Shown piece by piece: positions 8,119 to 16,744 of a stretch of 64,000 bases of DNA (positions within the stretch are counted from its first letter, which is position 1; each line of letters begins with the position of its first letter). The notes below the pieces were generated by a model. That model saw nothing but the letters and a program-made list of their open reading frames with translations, was not told the origin of the DNA and did not search any database. The position numbers were made by a program, and so were the translations under genes. The stretch is from NCBI RefSeq assembly GCF_024266705.1, contig NZ_CP100757.1, forward strand, positions 1,116,001 to 1,180,000, given 5' to 3'. The stretch is from Natrinema gelatinilyticum. Its GTDB lineage: Archaea; Halobacteriota; Halobacteria; Halobacteriales; Natrialbaceae.

Positions 8119-8204
8119 CTCAGACAGAGTAGTAGCCAACCTGTTGTTTCGGTTGTTGATCACCTTTGATATATATCGATCCGACTCATGGAACAGTCTG
8201 CACG

Positions 8205-8564
8205 TCTACAGTAATACAGCGAGAGTGCCTCGGGGCGTGACCCCGAGGGTGAATCGCGTAAGCTATATGGCCCATTCCACCGTATTGAGGAACACAGTTG
8301 CGACGTGGGTTAAAGACCTTAATCCGAAGCAACTGCGCGCAGTTGCGAGGAAATGCGACACCTCTCAAAACCCGCGCCTTCGGCGTGGTGCGACGGGTGT
8401 TGTCGGGCGGGGTGGAGCCGCCGACCCTCACGGACACACCGCGTGTTCGGGTGTGAATTCCAGCTGCCCCATCTCGGGAAGGCCGAGGGGAATGAAATTC
8501 ACCTGCGGGTGCGGTGCAGACCCAAAACGGTGAAGCCTCGGGGCGTGTCCCCGAGGTACTTCAC
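8205..8564 (-). mobile_element. ~365 bp hairpin-ended non-autonomous element (type A, copy 1)
   Basis: Reverse-complement copy of the elements at 9559-9929 and 12709-13080. One end has the stem CCTCGGGG/CCCCGAGG next to TACTTCAC, the other the stem CCTCGGGG/CCCCGAGG next to GGCACTCTCGCTGTA. Compared with the other copies the TACTTCAC-side stem shows compensatory base changes. It carries no gene of its own and ends 8 bp from the stop of the regulator gene 8572-9111. Small elements with such palindromic ends (PATE-like) are thought to be moved by IS200/IS605-type TnpA. Confidence 0.75.
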
Positions 8565-8571
8565 GATCCTC

Positions 8572-9111
8572 TCAGTAGCTATCCCACAATTCGAACAGCC
8601 GATCGACGACCCGGTCGGTGAACGTCCGCCGGTGGATGGTATAGAGATACTGTACGCGTTCCGGATCACGCAACTCGTATTCGACGCTGCGACCCTGTCG
8701 TTCCTTCGTCACGAGGTCTGCGTCCTCGAGTTTCGAGAGGTGCCATGACACCGTCGACGGTGACCGCTCGAGGCGGTCGCTCAGATCAGCGGTCGAGAGC
8801 GCTCCCTCAACGGCAAGATGGGCGATGATCCGGCGGGCGTACTCGCGTCGCAACGCGTTCATCACGGCCTGGTCGACCTTGTCGAACTCTTCGGCCGGAT
8901 AGTACCGCGTGTACTTGCCGTCGTCAGACTCCTCGAGTAGCCCCTGATCTTCGAGCCAGCGGAGGTGATACTGCAGCGTTCCCTGCGCATACTCGAGATT
9001 TTTGAGGAGAGCTCGAAAGTGGATCCCAGGATTATCACGGACGTACTGATAGATTGTCCGCCGCGATTGCAGTTCCAGCGCTGGGTCCGCGTCAGGGTCG
9101 GAGTCCGTCAT
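8572..9111 (-). CDS. Transcriptional regulator with two winged-helix domains
   Basis: 179 residues with two wHTH modules in a row: residues ~16-75 (RTIYQYVRDNPGIHFRALLK followed by a LQYHLRWLEDQGLLEESDDGKYTRYYP recognition helix and wing) and ~85-150 (ARRIIAHLAVEGALSTADLS, TVSWHLSKLEDADLVTKERQGRSVEYEL). This MarR/ArsR-like double arrangement is common in haloarchaea and its members control local or membrane-stress genes, though few are studied. It is two base pairs downstream of the membrane gene 9114-9443 and would be co-transcribed with it. The pair is bracketed by inverted type A elements. No ligand-binding residues such as metal-site cysteines are present. Confidence 0.8.
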   Translation of the reverse strand: MTDSDPDADPALELQSRRTIYQYVRDNPGIHFRALLKNLEYAQGTLQYHLRWLEDQGLLEESDDGKYTRYYPAEEFDKVDQAVMNALRREYARRIIAHLAVEGALSTADLSDRLERSPSTVSWHLSKLEDADLVTKERQGRSVEYELRDPERVQYLYTIHRRTFTDRVVDRLFELWDSY

Positions 9112-9113
9112 GG

Positions 9114-9443
9114 TCAGTCCCGGCTCAACGCGACGAAGAACGCGAGCAACCCAACCAGAATGAGTGCCGCAACGCCGTGTTCTAACAACTCGACGGTCCG
9201 AACGGAGAGATACGGCAGGAGGTAGTACTCGAGGAAGACGACGAAGCCGTAGATTGCGAACATGAGATAGCCGATGGCGACGACGACCATGCGCCGATCA
9301 CGTTCTCGTCGCCACGCTAGAAGGCTAAGCGCCGCCAGCGTCGCCCCAACAAAGAAAATGCCGAGGCTGATTGTCTGCTCGAGTTGCTGGGCGAGCGTCA
9401 GCGCAACGGACGTCGTAATGTATCCTGGAGTCAGTGCTACCAT
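9114..9443 (-). CDS. Small three-helix membrane protein paired with the wHTH regulator
   Basis: I start it at the ATG at 9443 (MVALTPGYITTS); an in-frame upstream start would add a polar leader. The 109 residues contain three membrane helices: LEQTISLGIFFVGATLAALSLLA, MVVVAIGYLMFAIYGFVVFLEYYLL and VELLEHGVAALILVGLLAFFVAL. Many haloarchaea carry this type of protein (I believe the DUF7521 type) next to a double wHTH regulator, which suggests that the two act together, for example as a membrane sensor and its regulator. That pairing is recalled rather than verified here and the function is unknown. Confidence 0.65.
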   Translation of the reverse strand: MVALTPGYITTSVALTLAQQLEQTISLGIFFVGATLAALSLLAWRRERDRRMVVVAIGYLMFAIYGFVVFLEYYLLPYLSVRTVELLEHGVAALILVGLLAFFVALSRD

Positions 9444-9558
9444 TTGGTATGAATCGATTGAAGGACCGGTCGAGAAAAAGAATTGTCGTCCAATCATCGA
9501 ATCGTGTCGTTAGATCAGTACTAACTATGCGATCCTCGTCAGACGACAGGAACGTATA

Positions 9559-9929
9559 GTGAAGTACCACGGGGGCACGCCCCGTGGCTTCACCGTGTTG
9601 GCGGCAGGCCCAGAAACGGGCCAGATGGCCGCAGGCAAATGTACTTCCCCTCGGACTTCCCGAGATGGGTCAGCTGGAATTCACACCCGAACACGCGGTG
9701 TGTCCGTGAGGGTCGGCCGCTCCACCACGGCCCGATGGCGTCCGTCGCACCACGCCGAAGACGTGGCTGGTGAGAGAGCCACATTCCTCCGCAACTGTGC
9801 ACAGGTGCGACGAAGTACGGTCTGTAATTCGCACAACTGTAGCCTTAAACACGCTAGAGAAGCTAATAAAGCGTACGCGATTCACCCTCGGGGTCACGCC
9901 CCGAGGCACTCTCGCTGTAAGACTGTAGA
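9559..9929 (+). mobile_element. ~365 bp hairpin-ended non-autonomous element (type A, copy 2)
   Basis: Starts GTGAAGTACC with the stem CCACGGGG/CCCCGTGG and ends with CCTCGGGG/CCCCGAGG followed by GGCACTCTCGCTGTA and a CTGTAGA edge. Internal blocks shared with the other copies include the GGAATTCACACCCGAACACG and GTCCGTGAGGGTCGG segments. It is in the opposite orientation to copy 1 and the same as copy 3. No gene is contained. Confidence 0.75.
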
Positions 9930-10064
9930 TGACGCCGTCGAACATGGTTGTCGTCCCAGAGCCGAATCCTACAGGTCCTCGGCGACGGGAATTCGTCTTG
10001 GGCGAACTCCCGCCTCTAGTCGACAATTGGTGCCAGCGGTTCCGTCGGGATTATTCGACGAAGG

Positions 10065-11456
10065 CTCAGTACCTCACAAAGCGTCCCTGCTCACCTGGGC
10101 TGAAGCCGCAGTTTCATCCTGATCGGTAGTGATTGACGATAGATCTGACCGAAGATCGAGCAGAGTCGTCGCTGTCGGCGGCGGTCAGCCGCCGACGCAA
10201 CGGCGTTGCCACTCACAGGGAGGCTGACTCGGTCGGGCCTTAGCGGTGGAATCGATCGTCCGGTGGCCGATTTGCAGGGACGGCCCGACGCACCGCGAGG
10301 GCCGTCCATGCTGCCCGGCACATCATCTTGATGAACTCCTTGAACGACCAGGACCAGAGGCGACGCCCGCCACGGCGGGGCGTCGCCACATATTCCCAGT
10401 GCAGATACCGCCAGACGTTCTGCAACAGCAAGCTCACCACCACGTACAACAGCCGTACGACCGGATTCTGTGTTGATGTCGTCGCAATACTTTGCTCGGA
10501 GAGTCGATAGCTCGCCTCGATACCGAAGCGTTTCGCGTAGTGGTATCGAGCATCTCGTGGTGAATCGATGAACGGCGCGTCAGCGGCGTAGCCGTGACGC
10601 GCCACCCTATGTTCGTCGTATCGCCCATTTTGGTAGGTACAGTCGATGTAGACGGGAAACTCGATGGTCCAACTGTGACCGTCGAGTTTCGCCGTCAGAT
10701 CGTGCTGAATGATGCGGCTCCAGCCTTCCGAGAGTTCTTGCTTGATCGTCTGTCCCCAGCGGACGATCGGCATCACGTAGGCATGGTTGTGCGCCTGAAG
10801 CAGCGTGAGACACTTGCTATCGTAGAATTCGCGGTCAAGATAGACGGCCTTGACGCTGAGGTCAAGGCCGTCAAGGAGTCCGAGAAACTCAGCGAGGACG
10901 CTGCTGGCGGTGTCGCCGTCGGTAAGACGGCGTACCGCCAGCGTGTAGCGCTTGTTCTGTACACGCGCGTAGAGCGTGGCATAGGCGTGGAACGCGGTCG
11001 TTCCACGCTTCGCTTCCGAATGATACAGGCCGTCTGTGTCGTCTTCGTCACCGAAGTAGGGCCGCAGGTGGAGGTCGGCGACGACCTCCACCTGCTCAGG
11101 AAGGACCTCAAGCACGTTCTTCTGAAGGAGCGCGTTCCCGGCTCGTTCAACCGATTCAAGCTCGAATTTCTCGCGGAGGTGGTACAGAACCGTGTTTTCG
11201 TGGGGCGAGTCTGCGCTGTTCTCACAGAGTTTGGAGACCGAGGTCCCGTCGGCGCACGCGCCGACGAGGACCTCATAGATGTCTTCAGCGTCGATTTCAG
11301 CATTCTCGCCGAGATCAAGGGTAACTTCCTCGTCAATCGTGTTGACGAGGAAGTTAAGGAGCTGGTCCTCGTGGATTGTACCGTCCGCTTGCTTTGCTTG
11401 CTTGGACACAACTCAGCAAGCGGACTTCTCAATCAACGGCTTTGTGAAGTACTGAG
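10065..11456 (-). mobile_element. ISH3-family insertion sequence, apparently complete
   Basis: The element is framed by 18 bp inverted repeats with one mismatch: CTCAGTACCTCACAAAGC at 10065-10082 and the reverse complement of CTCAGTACTTCACAAAGC at 11439-11456. The length of about 1392 bp fits the ISH3 family. One transposase gene fills it. I see no clear short direct repeat just outside the ends, so the target duplication may have been lost by rearrangement. Confidence 0.85.
10240..11409 (-). CDS. ISH3-family transposase (DDE type)
   Basis: A 389-residue transposase of the haloarchaeal ISH3 family. Its N-terminal part (residues 1-95) is a helical, acidic DNA-binding region (IDAEDIYEVLVGACADGTS, NTVLYHLREKFELES). 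The DDE catalytic residues are visible as VADLHLRPYFGDED (D112), AVYLDREFYD (D192) and the glutamate in AKRFGIEASYR (~E296), the YREK-like spacing of this group. The frame is uninterrupted, so it should be active. A truncated relative with the same N-terminal region lies at 62050-62264, showing that the family has moved more than once in this genome. Confidence 0.9.
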   Translation of the reverse strand: MSKQAKQADGTIHEDQLLNFLVNTIDEEVTLDLGENAEIDAEDIYEVLVGACADGTSVSKLCENSADSPHENTVLYHLREKFELESVERAGNALLQKNVLEVLPEQVEVVADLHLRPYFGDEDDTDGLYHSEAKRGTTAFHAYATLYARVQNKRYTLAVRRLTDGDTASSVLAEFLGLLDGLDLSVKAVYLDREFYDSKCLTLLQAHNHAYVMPIVRWGQTIKQELSEGWSRIIQHDLTAKLDGHSWTIEFPVYIDCTYQNGRYDEHRVARHGYAADAPFIDSPRDARYHYAKRFGIEASYRLSEQSIATTSTQNPVVRLLYVVVSLLLQNVWRYLHWEYVATPRRGGRRLWSWSFKEFIKMMCRAAWTALAVRRAVPANRPPDDRFHR

Positions 11457-11532
11457 GCTAGGTAGCGGTCAAGCCAACCATATGACGCGCTGAATACACC
11501 ACTAAGTTCTCAGCTCGCCATGTACACTAGAT

Positions 11533-12663
11533 ATGATGACCCCGGAAGATATCAAACGATACCAGCGCAATCGCCAAGACGAAATTGACAGTGCGACGGT
11601 TTACACGGCGATGGCAGACGCTGAATCACAACCACAGGTCGCAGAAGTGTACCGGCGGCTGGCCGACACGGAGCGAATCCACGCAGACTTCTGGGCCGAA
11701 AAGATCCGTGAAGCCGGCTCCGATCCCGGAGAAGCCATCCCGTCAAGGAGAGCCAGAGTACTGGCATGGCTGGCCCGTCGATTCGGGCCGGGCCTTGTGC
11801 TGTCCTCGATGCAAGCTGGTGAAACCATCGGCGGGAGTGACTACTCGACCCAACCGGAAGTCACGGAGATTGGGATGGCCGCCGACGAACGCTCACACGA
11901 TCGTCTCCTGACGGTTATCGCGGAAACGCCTGGGCAGGGAGCACGGGGAGAGGTCCTCGCCCAGCTCGAAGGCCGCCACCGGGCGACCAGCGGCAACGCA
12001 CTCCGCGCCGCAGTTCTCGGCGCGAACGACGGTCTGGTCTCCAACTTGAGTCTCGTGATGGGCGTCGCCGGCGCGGCACTGGATTCGACGGCGATTCTGA
12101 TTACGGGTCTCGCCGGGCTCCTCGCTGGATCGGGGTCAATGGCGATGGGTGAGTGGCTCTCCGTCCAGAGCTCCCGGGAACTCTACCAGCGGCAGATTGG
12201 TATCGAAGCCGAAGAACTCGCCGAGGTGCCCGAAGAGGAGGCGGACGAACTGGCACTCATCTACGAGGCGAAAGGACTCTCGAAAGAACGCGCCAGAGAA
12301 GTCGCCAACCAGTTAATCGCCGACGAGGAGATGGCACTGGACACGCTCGCTCGCGAGGAACTGGGCATCAACCCCGAAGAACTCGGTGGCTCAGCGTGGG
12401 AAGCGGCTGCCATGTCGTTCGTGCTCTTTGCGCTTGGAGCCATCGTCCCGGTACTCCCGTACTTCGCGTTGAGTGGACCGGTCGCCGTCGGAGTGAGTCT
12501 CGTGTTGAGTGCGATTGCCTTGTTCGTCATCGGTGCTGGCATCACACTTCTCACGGGACGGTCCGTGCTCTATTCTGGACTGCGACAGGTCGGGATTGGA
12601 CTCGCTGCTGCGGTCCTCACCTACGGCGTTGGGAGTCTAATCGGCGTCACGCTGGTCGGTTGA
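11533..12663 (+). CDS. MbfA-type ferritin-like / VIT1-CCC1 family iron (or manganese) transporter
   Basis: A two-domain protein of 376 residues. Residues 1-140 are ferritin/rubrerythrin-like with carboxylate-histidine pairs expected of a di-iron site (DEIDSATVYTAMA, DTERIHADFWAEKI, GETIGG, ADERSHDRLL). Residues ~150-376 are a VIT1/CCC1 membrane domain (NDGLVSNLSLVMGVAGA, GSMAMGEWLSVQSSRE, then four more helices). The same fusion is known as MbfA in alphaproteobacteria, where it exports iron and protects against oxidative stress. In archaea the ferritin domain probably senses or oxidises Fe2+ before transport, but the direction is inferred. The gene sits alone between the ISH3 element and a type A element, with a possible TATA box (TACACTAGATATG region) just before the ATG. 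Confidence 0.85.
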   Translation: MMTPEDIKRYQRNRQDEIDSATVYTAMADAESQPQVAEVYRRLADTERIHADFWAEKIREAGSDPGEAIPSRRARVLAWLARRFGPGLVLSSMQAGETIGGSDYSTQPEVTEIGMAADERSHDRLLTVIAETPGQGARGEVLAQLEGRHRATSGNALRAAVLGANDGLVSNLSLVMGVAGAALDSTAILITGLAGLLAGSGSMAMGEWLSVQSSRELYQRQIGIEAEELAEVPEEEADELALIYEAKGLSKERAREVANQLIADEEMALDTLAREELGINPEELGGSAWEAAAMSFVLFALGAIVPVLPYFALSGPVAVGVSLVLSAIALFVIGAGITLLTGRSVLYSGLRQVGIGLAAAVLTYGVGSLIGVTLVG

Positions 12664-12708
12664 CATCGATTTTTGTACGGGGAGGGATCACTCATACCCG
12701 TCAATATT

Positions 12709-13080
12709 GTGAAGTACCGCGGGGACAAGCCCCGCGGCTTCACCGTGTTGACGGCACGTCCCAAAACGGGCCGTGCTGTCGCAGGCGAATTTTATTCCCC
12801 TCGGCCTTCCCGTGATGGATCGGCTGGAATTAACACCCGAACGCCCGGTGCGTCCGTGAGGGTCGGCGGCTCCACCCCGCCCGACAACACCCGTCTCACC
12901 TGCCGTGGAAGGGTGTTGAGAGGTGTCGCATTCCACCGCAACTGCCGACAGTTGCTTCGGATTAAGGTCTTTAACCCACGTCGCAACTGTACGTTCCAAT
13001 ACGTTGCCATACGTTATGTAGCTTTACGCGATTCACCCTCGGGGTCACGCCCCGAGGCACTCTCGCTGTATTTCTGTAGA
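12709..13080 (+). mobile_element. ~365 bp hairpin-ended non-autonomous element (type A, copy 3)
   Basis: Same orientation as copy 2. Starts GTGAAGTACC with the stem CCGCGGGG/CCCCGCGG and ends with CCTCGGGG/CCCCGAGG, GGCACTCTCGCTGTA and CTGTAGA. The TACC-side stem differs from copies 1 and 2 by a paired change (T-A, A-T and G-C at the third position), which indicates selection for the hairpin. Its right edge touches the truncated aconitase relic. Confidence 0.75.
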
Positions 13081-13083
13081 TTA

Positions 13084-13487
13084 ACGTATGGCCCCTCAAA
13101 CCCGTTCGGGGCGATCCGCGAGTTCGAGCACGACGGGGAGACGTACGAGATGGCAGACCTCACAGCCCTTGAGGAGGAGGTGTTCTGTAAACACTCACGC
13201 CTCCCGGTGAGCATCAGGATACTTCTCGAGTCGGTACTTTGGAACGCCGACGGTGACGCCATCGACGAGACGAACGTCGACTCGACGGTTCGGAGCACTA
13301 CTACACTCCCGGCCTCGCCAACGGCCTTGACGTGATGGACGAACTGACTGTCGTCGCAGAGCGCGACGACGGGTCGACGGTCGAGTTCCCGGTGACCGCG
13401 CAGGTCGGGATCCCCGCGACGGTCCGGTACGTCGAGAACGGAGGAATCTTGCACTACGTGCTGCGCAGCCTGCTCACCGAAGTGTAG
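13084..13487 (+). pseudogene. acnA: Aconitate hydratase (AcnA) internal-deletion relic
   Basis: The first part reads NPFGAIREFEHDGETYEMAD, then ALEEE and LPVSIRILLESVL, which is the well-conserved N-terminus of haloarchaeal AcnA. After the codons for DGDAIDETN the sequence changes, with a frame shift, to the enzyme's extreme C-terminus (LANGLDVMDELTVVAERDDG, FPVTAQVG, VENGGILHYVL) and the normal stop at 13487. About 120 of the usual ~650 or more residues remain, so the entire 4Fe-4S and substrate-binding core is missing. The start codon is also lost; the type A element ends just in front. An intact aconitase must exist elsewhere if the TCA cycle works. Confidence 0.75.
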
Positions 13488-13504
13488 GCGGATTCTCGAC
13501 CGGT

Positions 13505-13720
13505 TCAGGATTCGGACTCTGCGGCGAATCGGTTGTACAACCGCGCTACGATGTACACATCGACAATCCCGTCGAGAAAGGCAAAGGCGCCGCCAATGAT
13601 GTGGCCTGAATCGCTCTGATTGTAGCTGGGTAGACATCTTCAAAAAACGCTTCCCAGCGTGACTCCCAGCCGAACCGGGAGGTACTGCCGACGAAAACGA
13701 CCAGACCACAGCCCATGCTT
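13505..13720 (-). pseudogene. C-terminal fragment of an unrecognised protein
   Basis: On the minus strand one frame gives VVFVGSTSRFGWESRWEAF and VYPATIRAIQA. After a single frameshift near 13610 another gives SGHIIGGAFAFLDGIVDVYI and ends VARLYNRFAAESES at a stop (13505-13507). Both halves have haloarchaeal amino-acid use and fit end to end, which suggests a decayed gene, perhaps a membrane-associated protein. I do not recognise the family. The 5' part is missing. Confidence 0.35.
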
Positions 13721-13918
13721 TCGCGAACGCTTTGGCACCAAGCCGAACTGACTGATAGTAATTAGCGTGAATTTTCACACTTCCCAACATGGAAGATGTC
13801 AGACATAATGAGATCACAGTGACCGATATAGAAGATGGATTCACCACCCACTGATAGGCGTAGTGGAATCACGGGGCCGACAAACCACCTCTGATGCTTG
13901 ACTCTCTCAGAGTGCCAG

Positions 13919-14770
13919 TCAGCCCTCGGAGAACTGGACGAGTTCGACGTCTTCGTCGACGATGATGCCAACACCGGGTGCGAAAATTTTCTCGTCTCCC
14001 CACGAATTCGGGACGTCCTCCGGCAGGGGATCAGGCAAGGGTGAGGGAGGTCCTGTTTGTCCCTCGATCGGATTCCACTCGAAGACTCTGATACAGTCTT
14101 CAAACGTGTCGGAGTCGTCGTTCTCGAGATCTACAGCCAATCCAGCCTCGACGATGGTGGCCTCGTCCAGGGCTGCCTCAGGGGCAACCTCCTGTTGCCA
14201 ACGCGAACCCACGACCGGCCACGTGGTCATCAGAATGCCCGGCGCACTGGCAGGGTCGTCTGCGCGCCACGCTCCGACGTCTGCCCCACCGTTCTCTACC
14301 GGTTCGCCGTCGAAGACGAGAAGTTCCTCGCCGAAATACCATACCGTCCCGTCACACGTCTGGGCAGCGTAGTTCTCCGAAACTTCGATGAGGTCGAAGT
14401 CATCGGGGAAGGTCGGGTCTTCCGCCTCAGACTCCCATTCACGCTCTTCGAACACACGAGTTGTAATTCCGGCGACGTCCTCCGTCTCGTCGAAGACGGT
14501 GACCTGCACTCTGACGGTCACTCCTTCGTCGTCGGTCCCTTGCAAGACCGACTGCTGGCCTACCTGGAGTGGAAAATAGGGATTGTCACTGGACAGCGAG
14601 TAGCATCTCCGGTTCCGGTTCTGGCCATGCTCATCATCTGGCTGTGCCGCTCCTGACCCGGTCGATGCACCAAGCAGACCGATTGTCGCACCGGCACCTC
14701 CGGCAATTTCGAGCACTGTTCGTCTCCGAAAGTCGTGGCCATCCGTCGATTCCGTATTATGTTCTGTCAT
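13919..14770 (-). CDS. Tat-exported hypothetical protein
   Basis: 283 residues with a twin-arginine signal: FRRRTVLEIAGGAGATIGLL (residues ~14-33), followed by small residues and AQP as a likely cleavage region. The mature part is acidic and beta-rich (YFPLQVGQQSVLQG, VTVRVQVTVFDETEDVAGI, VWYFGEELLVFDGEP) with the last segment GVGIIVDEDVELVQFSEG. Similar exported proteins occur in haloarchaea and some bacteria without known function. The only cysteines (one near the mature N-terminus and two others) could make a disulfide. It is a single gene; an AT-rich stretch upstream (14805-14825) could hold its promoter. Confidence 0.7.
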   Translation of the reverse strand: MTEHNTESTDGHDFRRRTVLEIAGGAGATIGLLGASTGSGAAQPDDEHGQNRNRRCYSLSSDNPYFPLQVGQQSVLQGTDDEGVTVRVQVTVFDETEDVAGITTRVFEEREWESEAEDPTFPDDFDLIEVSENYAAQTCDGTVWYFGEELLVFDGEPVENGGADVGAWRADDPASAPGILMTTWPVVGSRWQQEVAPEAALDEATIVEAGLAVDLENDDSDTFEDCIRVFEWNPIEGQTGPPSPLPDPLPEDVPNSWGDEKIFAPGVGIIVDEDVELVQFSEG

Positions 14771-15198
14771 ACCTCTATCCTCCCGTCTCCACGGACATCG
14801 CAGGATCGTAATAATGTTATACGGTCAACAGCTGACTCATTCGAAAATGCCACAGTCATGTCGAGATGACCAATACGCGCCTTGTATCTCGCACGCCCAT
14901 ACTATCAGACTCTGTAAAGGAACGGACCAAAACTATGGATCGCTCCGCTAATCTCTCTGAATTATATTTGATTGTTCACATTCAGCTCACATATAGGATG
15001 AGGAAGACCACAACCTCCGCCGACATCGTCGCTTCTGATCTTCTTTCTAATAGGACGGGAAGGTGAAGTAGTGAGCACAGTCCGGAAGGGAAGAAAATCG
15101 GAAAGCAGCGAAGGACGCCAAAACAGTATGTCAAATTTCATTGAGTATACGGAGCCCTGATGTTAGAAATATAGTGGTGGGAATGATAGCGGAATCGT
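14771..15198. other. Intergenic, no gene seen
   Basis: AT-richer than the surroundings, with only short frames lacking haloarchaeal codon use. It probably holds the divergent promoters of 13919-14770 and 15199-15657. I see nothing else in it. Confidence 0.4.
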
Positions 15199-15657
15199 AT
15201 GAATACAGCACTCAGACGGTATCTGGTAATGCTTGGTGGAGCGATTGTCGCTGCCGCTGTCGTTACAGTTCTGCTCGCACCACCAACTCTGATCTCATGG
15301 GCGGTCACATTTGGCTTCATAGTGCTGGCTACAGTCTCGCTATCGTACGTAGTCGGTCTTCTTGGGACTCCTCGAAAAGGCGTTGCTACCACTGAAGTAT
15401 CACCCACTCCGTCTGAACCTCCATCAAAAGCGACTCAGGCTGACATTGAGGATTTCAGATGGGCCATTCGAGAAGGAATCGGTGTTGCAATCGCATCATT
15501 GTTCGGTCTCCTTCTGCTTGTCCTATTCTTATTTGAACAAACAGAGTTGGTTACCGCTCGAGAATTTACGATCGGTGAGATCGGTGAATGGTTCTTACTC
15601 GCTATTTTAGCGATCGCACTCGTCGCTCTAGCCCTCTGGAGTTGGAGAGGCAGATAA
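15199..15657 (+). CDS. Small membrane protein, family not recognised
   Basis: 152 residues with four predicted membrane helices arranged as two hairpins: YLVMLGGAIVAAAVVTVLLA and AVTFGFIVLATVSLSYVVGLL near the N-terminus, then a Pro/Thr/Ser-rich loop (residues ~70-90), and GIGVAIASLFGLLLLVLFLF with WFLLAILAIALVALALWSW at the C-terminus. Codon use is less GC-biased than in neighbouring genes, which may point to recent transfer or weak expression. No partner gene is adjacent and no function can be given. Confidence 0.55.
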   Translation: MNTALRRYLVMLGGAIVAAAVVTVLLAPPTLISWAVTFGFIVLATVSLSYVVGLLGTPRKGVATTEVSPTPSEPPSKATQADIEDFRWAIREGIGVAIASLFGLLLLVLFLFEQTELVTAREFTIGEIGEWFLLAILAIALVALALWSWRGR

Positions 15658-16121
15658 CAATCTAGAGCCTTGAACTGCGAAATCGCTTCGACAGAGTCTC
15701 AGGATAGCGCTCATACTCCTTTTAACCACATTTTGATATAGGAGCGGATGGTGATTGAATGCGACACTTAAACCGAAATGAGACGGTTTCGGGCGTGTTA
15801 AACCTTCTCGAACGGGTTTCCTCTCCTTCCTATCCGCTTCGATCGGTGAGGAAGGATGCTCCACCCTACTGCGTGCTGAACGGCAGGCTTTGCACGAAAC
15901 CGCTCTGTGGAGACATGGACTATATCAAAATTATAGAACTGTGGATACATCGAAAGTCTCCCTCTCTTATGTCGTACCAGACACTATTGGTCCTACTCTT
16001 GCTGGATAGTGATTAAATATTCACATTTTCACTATATTTCGAGATTTTGTAATCGTTGTCAGCAGATTTCGAAAACAAATGCGGAATACTTAACCGTATA
16101 GTCATACTTTGAGTTAGTGTA
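15658..16121. other. Intergenic, with cold-shock gene promoter
   Basis: About 460 bp without a defensible gene. A frame at 15759-16016 lacks a family and shows no haloarchaeal codon bias. At the right end GAATACTTAACC (16084-16095) contains a TATA-like TACTTAA about 28-34 bp before the ATG of the cold-shock gene. Confidence 0.4.
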
Positions 16122-16316
16122 ATGGCAAACGGTACGGTTGATTTCTTCAACGACACAGGCGGCTACGGTTTCATTTCGACGGACGATGCGGACGACGACG
16201 TGTTCTTCCACATGGAAGACGTTGGCGGTCCGGACCTCGAAGAAGGCGCAGACATCGAATTCGATATCGAACAGGCCCCCAAGGGTCCCCGCGCGACGAA
16301 CGTCGTCCGCAACTAA
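16122..16316 (+). CDS. cspA: Cold-shock domain protein
   Basis: A 64-residue single OB-fold protein that binds single-stranded RNA or DNA and loosens RNA structure. The signatures are clear: GTVDFFNDTGGYGFIST (RNP-1, with GYGFI) and DVFFHME (RNP-2). It is shorter and far more acidic than bacterial CspA, as is usual in haloarchaea, where several copies per genome are common. The gene stands alone with a TATA-like box at ~16088 and no leader. Expression is probably growth- or temperature-dependent, which is inference. Confidence 0.92.
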   Translation: MANGTVDFFNDTGGYGFISTDDADDDVFFHMEDVGGPDLEEGADIEFDIEQAPKGPRATNVVRN

Positions 16317-16488
16317 TTCCGACTTCATTGTCGCCTTGGCGACCGTGAACGACGATTTCATTTTTCGACTCGTACGGCTGAGTCAGTGTCTTTCGTGATC
16401 ACTCCTTTACCAGTACTTACTGCGAGTGTTACAGAGTGTCCTGAATAACGGAATCATGCTGTCGTCTACTTCGAGATAGGTTTCTGTA

Positions 16489-16682
16489 CCCCACAAGTGG
16501 GGTGTGGGGCAGTCGAAGTTGCTCATCGCCCCTCGTAAACACCATGACTCTCAGAGCGATTTACCCGACGGTAGAAATAGGAAGCCCCGGGGTCGTTCGA
16601 GAGAACTTCGCTCTCTCGTGATGACGAAAGGCGGAAAGCCTTTCGAACCACTTGACCCCGAGGCGATTCACTGTGCCCGAAT
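16489..16682 (+). repeat. Hairpin-rich transposon-end relic
   Basis: The stretch has a CCCCACAAGTGGGG palindrome (16492-16505), a GAAGCCCCGGGGTCG edge near 16579, an AGAGAACTTCGCTCTCT stem and GAAAGGCGGAAAGCCTTTC, and ends TTGACCCCGAGGCGATTCAC at ~16674. The composition resembles IS200/IS605-type ends seen elsewhere here, but no exact copy is present, so this is a low-confidence relic. Confidence 0.35.
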
Positions 16683-16744
16683 CATAGTATTTTCTGGTAT
16701 CCCCTATTATATTCCTCTTTCAATTGATATCGATTTGATAGTGA

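Noticed and set aside
8144..8533. Frames of ~130 codons inside the type A elements
   Set aside because: The same DNA is open in several frames on both strands and the frames are not conserved between the three copies.
10594..11493. 299-codon plus-strand frame opposite the ISH3 transposase
   Set aside because: Shadow of the transposase, which has intact DDE residues and matching inverted repeats.
12673..13335. 220-codon plus-strand frame across a type A element into the aconitase relic
   Set aside because: The first two thirds are translation of repeat DNA; only the aconitase part is real, and it lacks its own start.
15759..16016. 85-codon plus-strand frame before the cold-shock gene
   Set aside because: No haloarchaeal codon bias, no family, no promoter; left as intergenic.
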